Shown here: positions 15,156-22,840 of the stretch, one piece after another
How positions within the stretch are numbered: position 1 is the first letter of the stretch
Layout of the letters: each line of letters begins with the position of its first letter
From: DASYSA01 sp036003885
GTDB taxonomy: Bacteria > Acidobacteriota > Blastocatellia > UBA7656
Direction: 5' to 3'
DNA length: 31,669 nt
Assembly: GCA_036003885.1 (NCBI GenBank)
Contig: DASYSA010000728.1
Coordinates: 1 to 31,669 of the forward strand
The notes under the pieces: model-generated
What the model saw: the letters and a program-made list of their open reading frames with translations, nothing else
Database searches by the model: none
What the model was told of the DNA's origin: nothing
Program-made: the position numbers and the translations under genes

Positions 15156-15764
15156 TCATTCTGCGATGACAACCTCCCAGCTCTCCGGCGCCACAAGCAC
15201 AAACATGGTGCCGAGCTTCGTGTATGTCACCTCGTGAACGCTGCCGCTCTCGGCTCGGTGATAGTCACCTGGCCCCAGGAGCTCTCCGTTCACGATGCAG
15301 TCGCCCTCCAATATAAAGAACTGTTCAACGCCGCGATGGCGATGCGATGGGAGGCGGGTTCCAGCCGCCATCTTCACCAGCGAAGTCTGAAGGCCGCTCA
15401 CCTCGTCCACGAAGAGCTGCTGCACCTGTATTCCTTCAGAAATCTCATGCCACTCACGCTCGCTCGCCCGAATGGACATAAAAGTGGGTGAAGGGCGCGC
15501 TTGCCTCATTCTGATCGCCACCTGCCCATATTCCGCTGTCAATCGCTGCAACCTCATAAACACCCCCGCTTGGGGTTCCGCCTCCGCAACCGCGAAGGCC
15601 AGGTCTGATACGACCGCCTCAAACCCGCAAAGCTCCCCCTCGCAACTTCCGCATCCTTCAGCCAGGTGTTCCTCAAAGCTACGAGCCTCGTGTTGAGTGA
15701 GCGACCCGAGTGCGTAAGGAGCGGCCAGGTCTCTCATCTCATCGTGAGGATCTGCGGGCGTCAC
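15156..15764 (-). CDS. Anti-sigma factor, ChrR/cupin type
   Basis: A 202-residue soluble protein. The N-terminus (residues 10-60) has HLAEGCGSCEGEL, almost identical to the neighbouring RskA-type protein, with the zinc-binding H33/C38/C41 set. The C-terminal part is a cupin barrel: PSHRHRGVEQFFILEG (about 139-154) gives H141, H143 and E147, with H177 in SGSVHEV as a further candidate ligand. This is the ChrR architecture, in which the N-terminal part binds the ECF sigma and the cupin part binds zinc and senses a signal such as singlet oxygen. Its ATG overlaps the sigma-factor stop by four bases, which indicates translational coupling. Confidence 0.88.
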   Translation of the reverse strand: MTPADPHDEMRDLAAPYALGSLTQHEARSFEEHLAEGCGSCEGELCGFEAVVSDLAFAVAEAEPQAGVFMRLQRLTAEYGQVAIRMRQARPSPTFMSIRASEREWHEISEGIQVQQLFVDEVSGLQTSLVKMAAGTRLPSHRHRGVEQFFILEGDCIVNGELLGPGDYHRAESGSVHEVTYTKLGTMFVLVAPESWEVVIAE

Positions 15765-16360
15765 GCTTGTCCCTCCAGTGGCTGAAGCGCCTCCCGAAGT
15801 TTCATCATCCCCAACCGTGTCCGAGTCTTAACCGTTCCCAGCGGCTGGCCCAGCCTGGCCGCAATTTCACTGTGGCTGAGCCCTGAGTAGTAGGCCAACT
15901 CAATAACCTCGCGTTGTTCAGGGGAGAGGGTCTCGAGAGCCGAGCGTACCAACAGACGCCGCTCGGAAATGGAAGCAGCCTCTTCGGGGCTACTTGTGTT
16001 GGCGCTGAGTTCACCTACTGCCTCAAGCGGCTCCTTGGATTGCTGCTCCAGTCTCCCTGATCGCAACCTGTCGATCGCGCGGCTACGTGCGATCGTCATC
16101 AGCCAGGCCAGCGGCGCGCCTCGACTCTTGTCATATAAGGTCGCCTGCCGCCATACCTGGGTGTATACGTCAAGAAGGACCTCCTCGGCCGTCGCCCGAT
16201 CCGTGAGGATTCTCAACACCAGCCCGAAGACCAGCCTGCTGGTGGTGTCATAGAGCCTCTCCAGAGCGGATTGATCCCCGGCGGCCATCTGTTTGATTAA
16301 GGCCGTCCAGTCTTCGTCTCGGGTTCGTAGTCCTGGAGATTCCTGGGGTAACCCCAACAT
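15761..16360 (-). CDS. ECF RNA polymerase sigma factor (SigK-like)
   Basis: A 199-residue sigma factor. I prefer the ATG at 16360, with AGGAAGG just upstream, over a TTG at 16387 that adds nine residues. Region 2 covers about 30-95: QSALERLYDTTSRLVFGLVLRIL, then AEEVLLDVYTQVW and the recognition end AWLMTIARSRAIDRLRS. Region 4 covers about 135-190 with LSPEQREVIELAYYSGLSHSEIAARLGQPLGTVKTRTRLG. The length is usual for ECF sigma factors. It is the first gene of a three-gene unit with two anti-sigma factors downstream; many ECF factors control their own promoter, which would lie upstream at 16361 onwards. Confidence 0.93.
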   Translation of the reverse strand: MLGLPQESPGLRTRDEDWTALIKQMAAGDQSALERLYDTTSRLVFGLVLRILTDRATAEEVLLDVYTQVWRQATLYDKSRGAPLAWLMTIARSRAIDRLRSGRLEQQSKEPLEAVGELSANTSSPEEAASISERRLLVRSALETLSPEQREVIELAYYSGLSHSEIAARLGQPLGTVKTRTRLGMMKLREALQPLEGQA

Positions 16361-16437
16361 TTCCTTCCTCGTATCAACTCTACGCAACTAGAGCCATTAA
16401 CGGATTTCTTTAGAAGACCCAACCTCTGGCCTTATCG

Positions 16438-16634
16438 CGTTTCGGGTTTCGCGTTTCGCGTTTTTCGTCCGGGTCACACTATACCTACGACAAGATAGTG
16501 ATGCAATCGCAGGTATGCGTTCCGAGTTTTGCGTTTTACGTTTTTCGTTTTACGTTGTGTGGTTCCGGGAATCGATGGCGATTAGTTCATTGGGAGGGAC
16601 CTAAACGCTAAACGCAAAACGTAAAACGTAAAAC
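16438..16634. repeat. Heptad inverted element, family A, with an extra left arm
   Basis: Fills most of the gap between the GT39-like stop and the sigma gene start. A first T-rich arm (about 16438-16468, CGTTTCG-type units) has no visible partner. A second arm (16526-16554, GTTTTGC/GTTTTAC units) faces an A-rich arm (16602-16634, TAAACGC/CAAAACG/TAAAACG). A small CACTAT/ATAGTG hairpin (16477-16500) lies between the first two arms. The right arm ends three bases from the GT39-like stop codon. Confidence 0.75.
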
Positions 16635-16637
16635 GAC

Positions 16638-18665
16638 TCACTGTTTCCGCCAAAGCGGGGTTACCTCGCGTATCGCGGCGCGACCGATGGTCACAGGCGT
16701 GGCCGAGCCCGGGTCCACCGGACGCAACGCTAATCTGATGACACTTGTCGTCGTCGTCTTGAACAATGCCTCCGTGCGCTGGGCGCCGCCCAGACCCAAC
16801 TCAACCTGCGCAATCCAGTCGCCTGTGCTCATGTCGAGTACCACTAGCTCCCATTTTGAAGTCACGGCCCGCACGTCGATTCCCGCTTGATAGAGCGTGT
16901 CAGGCTTTAGCGTTACTGATCCGATTTCTATCAGCGTGATGCTCCTCGCGCCTGCGGGCGACTGAATTACCAGGCCCTGAGTGCCGGCGCGTTCACTTCC
17001 CGGATCGACGGCCCAGACTTCGGAAGCCCGAGCAAGCTGCTCATCTGTGTAGTGGCCCCGCCGCTCGTCGAAGAAGTGATAGATCTTCGCTGGAGTAGCA
17101 AGGTACCGCGGATCGACACCGGCGTAGTAAACAATAACATCGCCGTAGACCGAGTTCCGCAGTTCGCCCAGCAGGTGGTACTTTTCATCCAACTCCGCCT
17201 TCCATATGCTTCGTACATTCAATTTCGCATTCGGCAGTATCACGGCGTAGTCTTTGCCGTCTATGTCGACCGCGTCCCTCGTTCTCTCTTCGATGCTGGC
17301 GAAGCAGCGGTCCTGCTCCGGAAACGCGAGCCACATGACCGGAGATTTCATGGCAACCGGGCAGGTCCCGTCAGGCACGATCTCTCTCAATACACTCTTG
17401 ACCTCGTCAAAATTTAGAAGGTCGGGGCTTTGCACTTGTCTCAGGTAACGTTTGTTTTGCCTCACCAGCGCGCGGCCATAAGCGAATGTCGTCAGCGCGA
17501 CCACCACCAGCGCAGCCGCATAAGCGGCCTTTGCCCTGGGCCACTTCGCCGATCGAAGCCGCGGGATCAGGCCCAACAGGTCACTGACCAGAATCCCGGC
17601 GCACAGAGCGAACCAGGGCGCAAGGTGCGCGATGTAATAAAGGTCTTTGTTACCGGTTACCACCGCCATAAACACGGCGACACCAAGCGTCGCCACCAGC
17701 ACATGGACCCTCGGCTGGTCCTTCGCCTCGCCGCGTTTGACGGAGCGAATTCCGCGGACAACGAGGTAGACCAGGGCTGCCGCGGCTAGCCCGAAGAAGA
17801 TGTAAAGCAGGGTCCGAGGAAGACTGGGGAACATAGTGCCTCCCAAAAACCAGTCGCGGTAGCGATAGCCCTCCTTGATTACATTGCGCCGGATCCCGTC
17901 CAGCGAGAACACGTGGAAATGAAGGCGGTCGTCACGGTTCTGCAGCCGAAAGTTCTGGTAGTCGATCAAAACGTAGACGATCTCGTAGGCCATTACTGCG
18001 ATTGCGCCGGCGGCAAACAGATATGTCTCCCGGGCCTTGAACATCCGCCAACCGCGCTTCATCAGCATCAGCAACCCGATGACGCCGAGCATATATAGAA
18101 TGTTGGTGTGACACATCACGCCGGCCCCGGCCGCAAGGCCGGACGCGACGTAGAGCCACAGCCGTTTCCGCTCCTCCGCTATCTCAAAGAGATAGAACGC
18201 AAGCATGGCCAGCGCAGCCGCGGCGAAATCATTGCGCACCAACCTGCCGCGCTCGAAGAGGACCGGGTCCGAGAATAAAACTACTACCGCTACAATCCCC
18301 GCCCGCCAGTCGAAGAGCTTGCGCCCAATCAGGTAGACCATCAGGAGCGTCAGGACCGCAGTGATCAGATTGAAGGCGCGTCCCTCGAGAAGGCCCCATC
18401 CGAACACTTTCAAGAAGCCCGCAAGCGCGACGAAGTAGACCGGCGTGTAGGAGTGCCACACGTTCTCTATGTTTCCGCCAAGGTAGCGGAACATCGGCAG
18501 CGCCAGCTTGCCTCGATTGAGCATCTCGTAGGGCACTTGCAGAGTGTAGGATTCGTCGGTTTGAGGAGCGGGAACGCTTCCCAGTTTCTGAGCGGCCACG
18601 AAGGCGAAGCAAGCCGCGATCAGGGCAAAGATCAGGAAGTCCCACTTGCGAAGGAGCGATCTCAT
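16638..18665 (-). CDS. GT39/ArnT-like membrane glycosyltransferase
   Basis: A 675-residue membrane protein. I chose the ATG at 18665, which overlaps the preceding methyltransferase stop by four bases; longer frames to 18776 read into that gene. The N-terminus has a helix (LIFALIAACFAFVAAQKL), then PAPQTDESYTLQVPYEMLNRGK with the acidic DE pair expected in the first extracytoplasmic loop of PMT/ArnT-type enzymes. Many membrane helices follow to about residue 410, and a C-terminal extracytoplasmic domain of about 250 residues ends the protein. Such enzymes move a sugar from a polyprenyl-phosphate donor to lipid or protein in the periplasm. The GT2 gene upstream in the same unit could make that donor. 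Confidence 0.85.
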   Translation of the reverse strand: MRSLLRKWDFLIFALIAACFAFVAAQKLGSVPAPQTDESYTLQVPYEMLNRGKLALPMFRYLGGNIENVWHSYTPVYFVALAGFLKVFGWGLLEGRAFNLITAVLTLLMVYLIGRKLFDWRAGIVAVVVLFSDPVLFERGRLVRNDFAAAALAMLAFYLFEIAEERKRLWLYVASGLAAGAGVMCHTNILYMLGVIGLLMLMKRGWRMFKARETYLFAAGAIAVMAYEIVYVLIDYQNFRLQNRDDRLHFHVFSLDGIRRNVIKEGYRYRDWFLGGTMFPSLPRTLLYIFFGLAAAALVYLVVRGIRSVKRGEAKDQPRVHVLVATLGVAVFMAVVTGNKDLYYIAHLAPWFALCAGILVSDLLGLIPRLRSAKWPRAKAAYAAALVVVALTTFAYGRALVRQNKRYLRQVQSPDLLNFDEVKSVLREIVPDGTCPVAMKSPVMWLAFPEQDRCFASIEERTRDAVDIDGKDYAVILPNAKLNVRSIWKAELDEKYHLLGELRNSVYGDVIVYYAGVDPRYLATPAKIYHFFDERRGHYTDEQLARASEVWAVDPGSERAGTQGLVIQSPAGARSITLIEIGSVTLKPDTLYQAGIDVRAVTSKWELVVLDMSTGDWIAQVELGLGGAQRTEALFKTTTTSVIRLALRPVDPGSATPVTIGRAAIREVTPLWRKQ

Positions 18666-19408
18666 CGAGCTTTCTTTTGGGCGAGCGCCGTCACTGAGAG
18701 TCCGAATGGAAACGAGAGACGGCCGATCAATAGCGCCTCGATCTTCAAGGCGGCTGCCAGGGCCTTGTTCAGCCACTCGGCCACCGGCTTTACATCGGAT
18801 TCCTCACTGCCCCTCCACTTCGAAACGAGTCTGTGGGGTACGGCAGCTCCAAACAACAACGAGTTCGCATAAGTTGCCCGCCTGAGCGCAAAGCCCTGAG
18901 CAGTCAACAGCCGCCTCAGTTTCGTCAGAGTGTAGCGATGATCTGTGCCAACCGCGAGGTCATGTCCGGCGCGCATCCAGTCGTAGGCGGGCTCCCGAAT
19001 GAACAAGAGTCCGCCGGGCTTCAGGACCCGATGCATTTCCGCTATGGCCGTCTCCGCGTCGGCGTTCGAAAATTGGTAGATCACATCGAAGCAGGTCACC
19101 AGATCGAACACTTCAGACGCGAGGGGGATCTGATGCGCAGAGGCAATGGCGGCGGTATCGAGCCCGTGCTCATTCCAGAACGCGGATGCGTGAGGCGAGA
19201 TGTCGACGCCAAAGGTAGCTCGAGTTCCCAGCCGTTCGCCCAGCCATTTCAGTGAGTAGCCGGTGCCGCAGCCGACGTCCAGCACGCACAAGTCCGGACG
19301 GGAAGGCAGGTGAGGGTCGAGTATGGAAGCGGTCACCGCGCGCATGCCCCGATACCACCAGAGGTGATCTTCGAGTTCAAACATCGCGCGATACTCTTCG
19401 TGGCGCAT
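18662..19408 (-). CDS. Class I SAM-dependent methyltransferase
   Basis: A 248-residue soluble enzyme. Motif I is VLDVGCGTGYSLKWLGERL (about 41-59), then FGVDISPHASAFW with the acidic residue that contacts the ribose. DVIYQFSNADAETAIAEMHRVLKPGGLLFI (about 108-137) supplies motifs II and III. The substrate is unknown. The C-terminus overlaps the GT39-like start by four bases (ATGA), and the GT2 gene lies 108 bases upstream, so it probably methylates a glycan or lipid in the same pathway. The N-terminus (RHEEYRAMFELEDHLWWYRGM) resembles methyltransferases of glycan clusters. Confidence 0.88.
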   Translation of the reverse strand: MRHEEYRAMFELEDHLWWYRGMRAVTASILDPHLPSRPDLCVLDVGCGTGYSLKWLGERLGTRATFGVDISPHASAFWNEHGLDTAAIASAHQIPLASEVFDLVTCFDVIYQFSNADAETAIAEMHRVLKPGGLLFIREPAYDWMRAGHDLAVGTDHRYTLTKLRRLLTAQGFALRRATYANSLLFGAAVPHRLVSKWRGSEESDVKPVAEWLNKALAAALKIEALLIGRLSFPFGLSVTALAQKKAR

Positions 19409-19516
19409 GCGCTATCCAGACTCACCGGAACGCTAAGAGAGAATACGAAGTGCCCTTTTTAAAAGAACAACGGACGGCAGACGGCGTGGACTCTTCGATG
19501 CCGCCGATCTGATGCG

Positions 19517-20374
19517 TCATCCGCGATCTCTCTCTTCTCCGCTGGTATTTGCTGCTTTTGTCGCGCTGTGCGCTCGTGCCATCTCAGGCGGATTCTCTTC
19601 CTGCGTGTTGGCCGCGGCCTGATCGGCGGGATGAACCACCTGGGCCTGGCGCTTGATTACGAGCCGCCACCACAATCGGCTCAGGTCCCACCACGTCTTG
19701 AACAGCCGCCTGAAATTGAAGAACTGCGATTTTCCGTAGGCTCGATGGAAGTGATGGACCGGCGCTTCGGCGAATCTCAGCCCCGCGTCCTGGAACGTCT
19801 TGATCATCTCGACGCAGATTGTCCCGCTGGTTGAATAGAGGCGAACCCGGTTGTAGCTCGACCTTCTTATCAACCGAAAATCGCAGTCTACGTCTGTGAT
19901 CTTTATGCCGAAGGCCATCTTGACGGTCCAGCAATAGATCTTGCCGATCATTATTCTGTGCATGGGGTCTGATCGACTGATTTTGTAGCCGTTCACTACA
20001 TCCACATCCTCAGTCATGAGCGGAAGTAGTTGTTCGAGCTCGCGCACATCGTACTGAGCGTCGCCGTCGGTGTAGAAGATCAGGTCTTTTGAGGCCGATC
20101 TCAATCCGCTGCGCAGCGCGCTTCCGTAGCCCATGTTTTTCAGGTGATGTACCACGCGCAACCTGGGATAGACCGCCTCCAACTCAGAGAGTATCTGCGC
20201 GGTGTGGTCCAGGCTCCCGTCGTTAACAACTATGACCTCGTAATCGCCGGTGAGGCGGCGGAGGGTTCGGTCCGCAAGAACTACCATGCTTGCGATAGTG
20301 CCGGCGTCGTTGTAGGCGGGGAAGAAGACGCTGATGCTGTAGTTGTTGTTTAGTGGCTGCTCCAAGTTCGTCAT
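19517..20374 (-). CDS. Family 2 glycosyltransferase (polyprenyl-phosphate sugar synthase-like)
   Basis: A 285-residue cytoplasmic enzyme of the GT-A fold. FFPAYNDAGTIASMV (about 17-31) begins the nucleotide-sugar site; EVIVVNDGSLDHT (about 45-57) and FYTDGDAQYDVREL (about 102-115) contain the conserved Asp residues, the latter with the DXD-like motif. GYKISRSDP and the CDFRLIRRSSY segment resemble dolichyl/undecaprenyl-phosphate mannose or glucose synthases. No C-terminal membrane helices are present; the last 40 residues are a Gln/Ala/Glu-rich tail that looks disordered. A heptad element lies just upstream of its start, so transcription of this unit may begin close to the start codon. Confidence 0.88.
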   Translation of the reverse strand: MTNLEQPLNNNYSISVFFPAYNDAGTIASMVVLADRTLRRLTGDYEVIVVNDGSLDHTAQILSELEAVYPRLRVVHHLKNMGYGSALRSGLRSASKDLIFYTDGDAQYDVRELEQLLPLMTEDVDVVNGYKISRSDPMHRIMIGKIYCWTVKMAFGIKITDVDCDFRLIRRSSYNRVRLYSTSGTICVEMIKTFQDAGLRFAEAPVHHFHRAYGKSQFFNFRRLFKTWWDLSRLWWRLVIKRQAQVVHPADQAAANTQEENPPEMARAHSATKAANTSGEERDRG

Positions 20375-20395
20375 TGTATACCAAGGGAATGCAGA

Positions 20396-20484
20396 TTGCG
20401 AAATTCGAAATGCGAAATTCGAAATGCGAAATTGAAAAGGGGTCCGGGGAATTTCGCATTTCGCATTTCGAATTTCGCATTTCT
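20396..20484. repeat. Heptad inverted element, family C (GCGAAAT/TCGAAAT)
   Basis: The left arm has five units (20397-20431, alternating TGCGAAA and TTCGAAA); the right arm (20450-20483) is its near-perfect complement, with a 16-19 base loop. It starts five bases from the hutU stop codon and ends about 20 bases before the GT2 start. The stem is about 34 bp. Confidence 0.88.
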
Positions 20485-20489
20485 CCTTC

Positions 20490-22145
20490 TCACTTCTCCA
20501 TTGGTATCCTTATTCCCTTCTCTTCCGCTGTTCGCTTCGCCTCATCGTAGCCGGCATCAACATGTCTCGCGACCCCGATGCCGGGATCGTTCGTTAACAC
20601 GCGATTCAAGCGCCGAGCTCCATCTTCGGTTCCGTCAGCAACCGTTACCTGCCCCGCGTGCAGCGAATAGCCTATTCCCACTCCGCCCCCATTGTGAATC
20701 GAAACCCACGAAGCACCCGAAGCAGTATTGAGCAATGCATTCAGCAGGGGCCAGTCCGCTATCGCGTCTGAGCCGTCCTTCATGCTTTCGGTCTCGCGAT
20801 AAGGCGACGCAACAGAGCCGGTATCCAGGTGGTCCCGGCCTATCACGATCGGAGCTTCAAGCTTTCCAGTGCGCACCATATCGTTCATGGCTTCGCCAAA
20901 CACTGCGCGCTCGCCGTAACCCAGCCAGCAGATTCGAGCGGGCAACCCTTGAAATCTCACCCGCTCACTCGCAAGCTTGAGCCAACGCGACAACACGCGA
21001 TCGTCGGGAAACAGCTCGAGCGCCAGGTTATCTGTCTTTCGGATATCTTCGGGGCTGCCCGACAGCGCAACCCATCGAAACGGTCCTCGGCCTTCGCAGA
21101 ACAACGGTCGGATGTATTCAGGCACAAAGCCGGGAATCTCGAATGCGTCTTCGACACCCGCTTGCTTCGCATGCGCGCGAATGTTATTGCCGTAGTCGAA
21201 CGTCACGGCGCCCATGCGTTTCAGTGCGAGCATCGCTCGAACGTGGTCGCCCATGGAGGCCATCGAGCGCTTCGTGTACTCGTCGGGCCGCTCGCGTCGG
21301 ACCGCGTTTGCTTCTTCAAGACTAATGCCCGCGGGCACATAACCATTCAACGGATCATGTGCGCTGGTCTGGTCTGTCAATATGTCAGGCACGATCCCGC
21401 GGCGGACGAGCAGGGGCAGTACCTCTGCACAATTGCCGACCAGGCCCACCGAAATGGCCTCGCCTTTCGCGCGGGCGTCTTCAATTATGCCAAGCGCCTC
21501 GTCGAGGCCGGTCGCCATTCGATCGCAGTAGCCCGTGACTATTCGCTTCTCGATGCGCGCAGGGTCGACTTCAACCCCCAGGAAGCACGCACCGTTCATC
21601 GTTGCCGCGAGCGGTTGCGCGCCGCCCATCCCTCCCAGACCACCCGATACAATCAGCTTGCCTTCGAGCGATCCCGAAAAGTGTTTGTTGGCGGCTGCGG
21701 CGAAGGTTTCAAAGGTCCCCTGGACGATTCCCTGACTCCCTATGTAGATCCATGAGCCGGCGGTCATCTGTCCATACATCGTCAGTCCCATTCGCTCGAG
21801 CTTGTGGAACTCATCCCAATTGGACCAGCGACCGACGAGATTGGCGTTAGCTATCAACACGCGCGGGGCGTATTCATGTGTGCGGAAGATGCCGACCGGT
21901 TTGCCGGACTGGACCAGCAGCGTCTCATCGTTCTCGAGTCCTCGCAGGGAGGAGACGATTACCTCGAACGAACGCCAGTCACGGGCGGCGCGCCCGGTTC
22001 CGCCATAGACAATCAACTCATCGGGCTTCTCGGCAACTTCGGGGTCGAGATTGTTCATCAACATCCGGAGGGCGGCTTCCTGATGCCACCCTTTGCAGCT
22101 GATCCCGGGGCCTCGCGCCGCCCGTATCTTTCTCGATTCACTCAT
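20490..22145 (-). CDS. hutU: Urocanate hydratase
   Basis: A 551-residue protein, the usual length of the family (about 555). It converts urocanate to imidazolonepropionate, step two of histidine breakdown, using tightly bound NAD+. The opening RGPGISCKGWHQEAALRMLMNNLDPEVAE, the LIVYGGTGRAARDW segment, GGLGGMGGAQPLAATMNG (NAD-binding glycine-rich), MGAVTFDYGNNIRAHAKQAG and the ending NGGGVGIGYSLHAGQV are family hallmarks. It has a GGAA just upstream of the ATG. hutH lies about 700 bases away on the same strand, separated by an oppositely oriented small gene. hutI and hutG/hutF are not in the window. Confidence 0.96.
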   Translation of the reverse strand: MSESRKIRAARGPGISCKGWHQEAALRMLMNNLDPEVAEKPDELIVYGGTGRAARDWRSFEVIVSSLRGLENDETLLVQSGKPVGIFRTHEYAPRVLIANANLVGRWSNWDEFHKLERMGLTMYGQMTAGSWIYIGSQGIVQGTFETFAAAANKHFSGSLEGKLIVSGGLGGMGGAQPLAATMNGACFLGVEVDPARIEKRIVTGYCDRMATGLDEALGIIEDARAKGEAISVGLVGNCAEVLPLLVRRGIVPDILTDQTSAHDPLNGYVPAGISLEEANAVRRERPDEYTKRSMASMGDHVRAMLALKRMGAVTFDYGNNIRAHAKQAGVEDAFEIPGFVPEYIRPLFCEGRGPFRWVALSGSPEDIRKTDNLALELFPDDRVLSRWLKLASERVRFQGLPARICWLGYGERAVFGEAMNDMVRTGKLEAPIVIGRDHLDTGSVASPYRETESMKDGSDAIADWPLLNALLNTASGASWVSIHNGGGVGIGYSLHAGQVTVADGTEDGARRLNRVLTNDPGIGVARHVDAGYDEAKRTAEEKGIRIPMEK

Positions 22146-22178
22146 AGTATTCCGTTTCGGGAATTCACCCGCCGCCGG

Positions 22179-22187
22179 ATTCTAGCA
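22179..22187 (-). promoter_or_regulatory. Candidate extended -10 for hutU
   Basis: On the minus strand this reads TGC then TAGAAT, a good extended -10 box, about 34 bases before the hutU start codon. A convincing -35 is not visible at 17 bases. Confidence 0.35.
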
Positions 22188-22285
22188 CAGCGACCCGTTA
22201 CGATCGACTCAAACTCGGCAGCTCAAGAAGTTCTCTGGAACTACCCAAACAGGTTAGCGTTCAACGGTTTAAGCGTGGAAATAAT

Positions 22286-22315
22286 TTGGCATTGGGACTT
22301 TTCATGTCGTATAAT
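22286..22315 (+). promoter_or_regulatory. Housekeeping-type promoter for the DUF5658 gene
   Basis: TTGGCA at 22286-22291 (one mismatch to TTGACA) and a perfect TATAAT at 22310-22315 are 18 bases apart. Transcription would begin near 22322, leaving a leader of about 60 bases before the ATG at 22385. Confidence 0.65.
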
Positions 22316-22384
22316 CGCCGCGCGAAAGTCGGGACCCCCATCCTGTTTTCGCGTTGTAAATTGAGGGAGCAGAAGAGGTGGTCA

Positions 22385-22708
22385 ATGGTGAGAACTGGAG
22401 AAGTATTCCAGGATGCTAAATCTTTTGTGTGCGTGTTGGCGGCCATCGTGATGTCGGGATATGACGCGGTAGCTACGATGTGGCACATAAGCCGAGGCGT
22501 CGCAGTCGAAGGCAATCCGCTAATGGAACCTCTGATCGCACAGAACGCGGTCGTCTTCTTCCTCGTCAAGATGTGTATAACGGCTTCGTGCCTGCTGATC
22601 TGCTATCGCTTTTCACATCTCCGCACAGCGCGAATGGGGATAAGGTTGGCGGTCACCCTGTATCTGATTGTAAGCCTATACCACGTGGTCATCCTGATTC
22701 ACGGTTGA
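22385..22708 (+). CDS. DUF5658-type small membrane protein
   Basis: A 107-residue membrane protein. I chose the ATG at 22385, which has a GAGGTGG upstream and sits about 60 bases after a good promoter; the frame runs back to 22286, inside that promoter. Three hydrophobic segments: about 12-33, 54-74 and 86-105. The features GYDAVATMWHISRGVAVEGNPLMEPLI (Asp in helix one, then E-NP) and VVFFLVKMC (Lys in helix two) match the DUF5658 pattern. The function of the family is unknown. It stands between hutU and hutH on the opposite strand, so it is transcribed on its own. Confidence 0.7.
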   Translation: MVRTGEVFQDAKSFVCVLAAIVMSGYDAVATMWHISRGVAVEGNPLMEPLIAQNAVVFFLVKMCITASCLLICYRFSHLRTARMGIRLAVTLYLIVSLYHVVILIHG

Positions 22709-22711
22709 TGC

Positions 22712-22745
22712 GGGGAGCAAACCCGAAGATCCGAGTCTGCTCCCC
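22712..22745 (+). terminator. Hairpin after the DUF5658 gene
   Basis: GGGGAGCA and TGCTCCCC pair over eight bases with an 18-base loop, four bases after the stop codon, in the gap between convergent genes. No clear T-run follows, so termination strength is uncertain. Confidence 0.5.
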
Positions 22746-22840
22746 TAATGGTTAGGAGCCCTGCTATCCTTCCTCCCTGCCATTCCCTAACGACAAGAAA
22801 AAAAGCGAAGACTCGGTGTCATGGTTGCAGGTCCGCTGTT

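Noticed and set aside
20396..20484. CRISPR array
   Set aside because: Units are 7 bp, contiguous, and face each other as inverted arms, with no spacers or cas genes.
20829..21755. 308-residue plus-strand open frame inside hutU
   Set aside because: Antisense shadow of hutU, which is complete and conserved.
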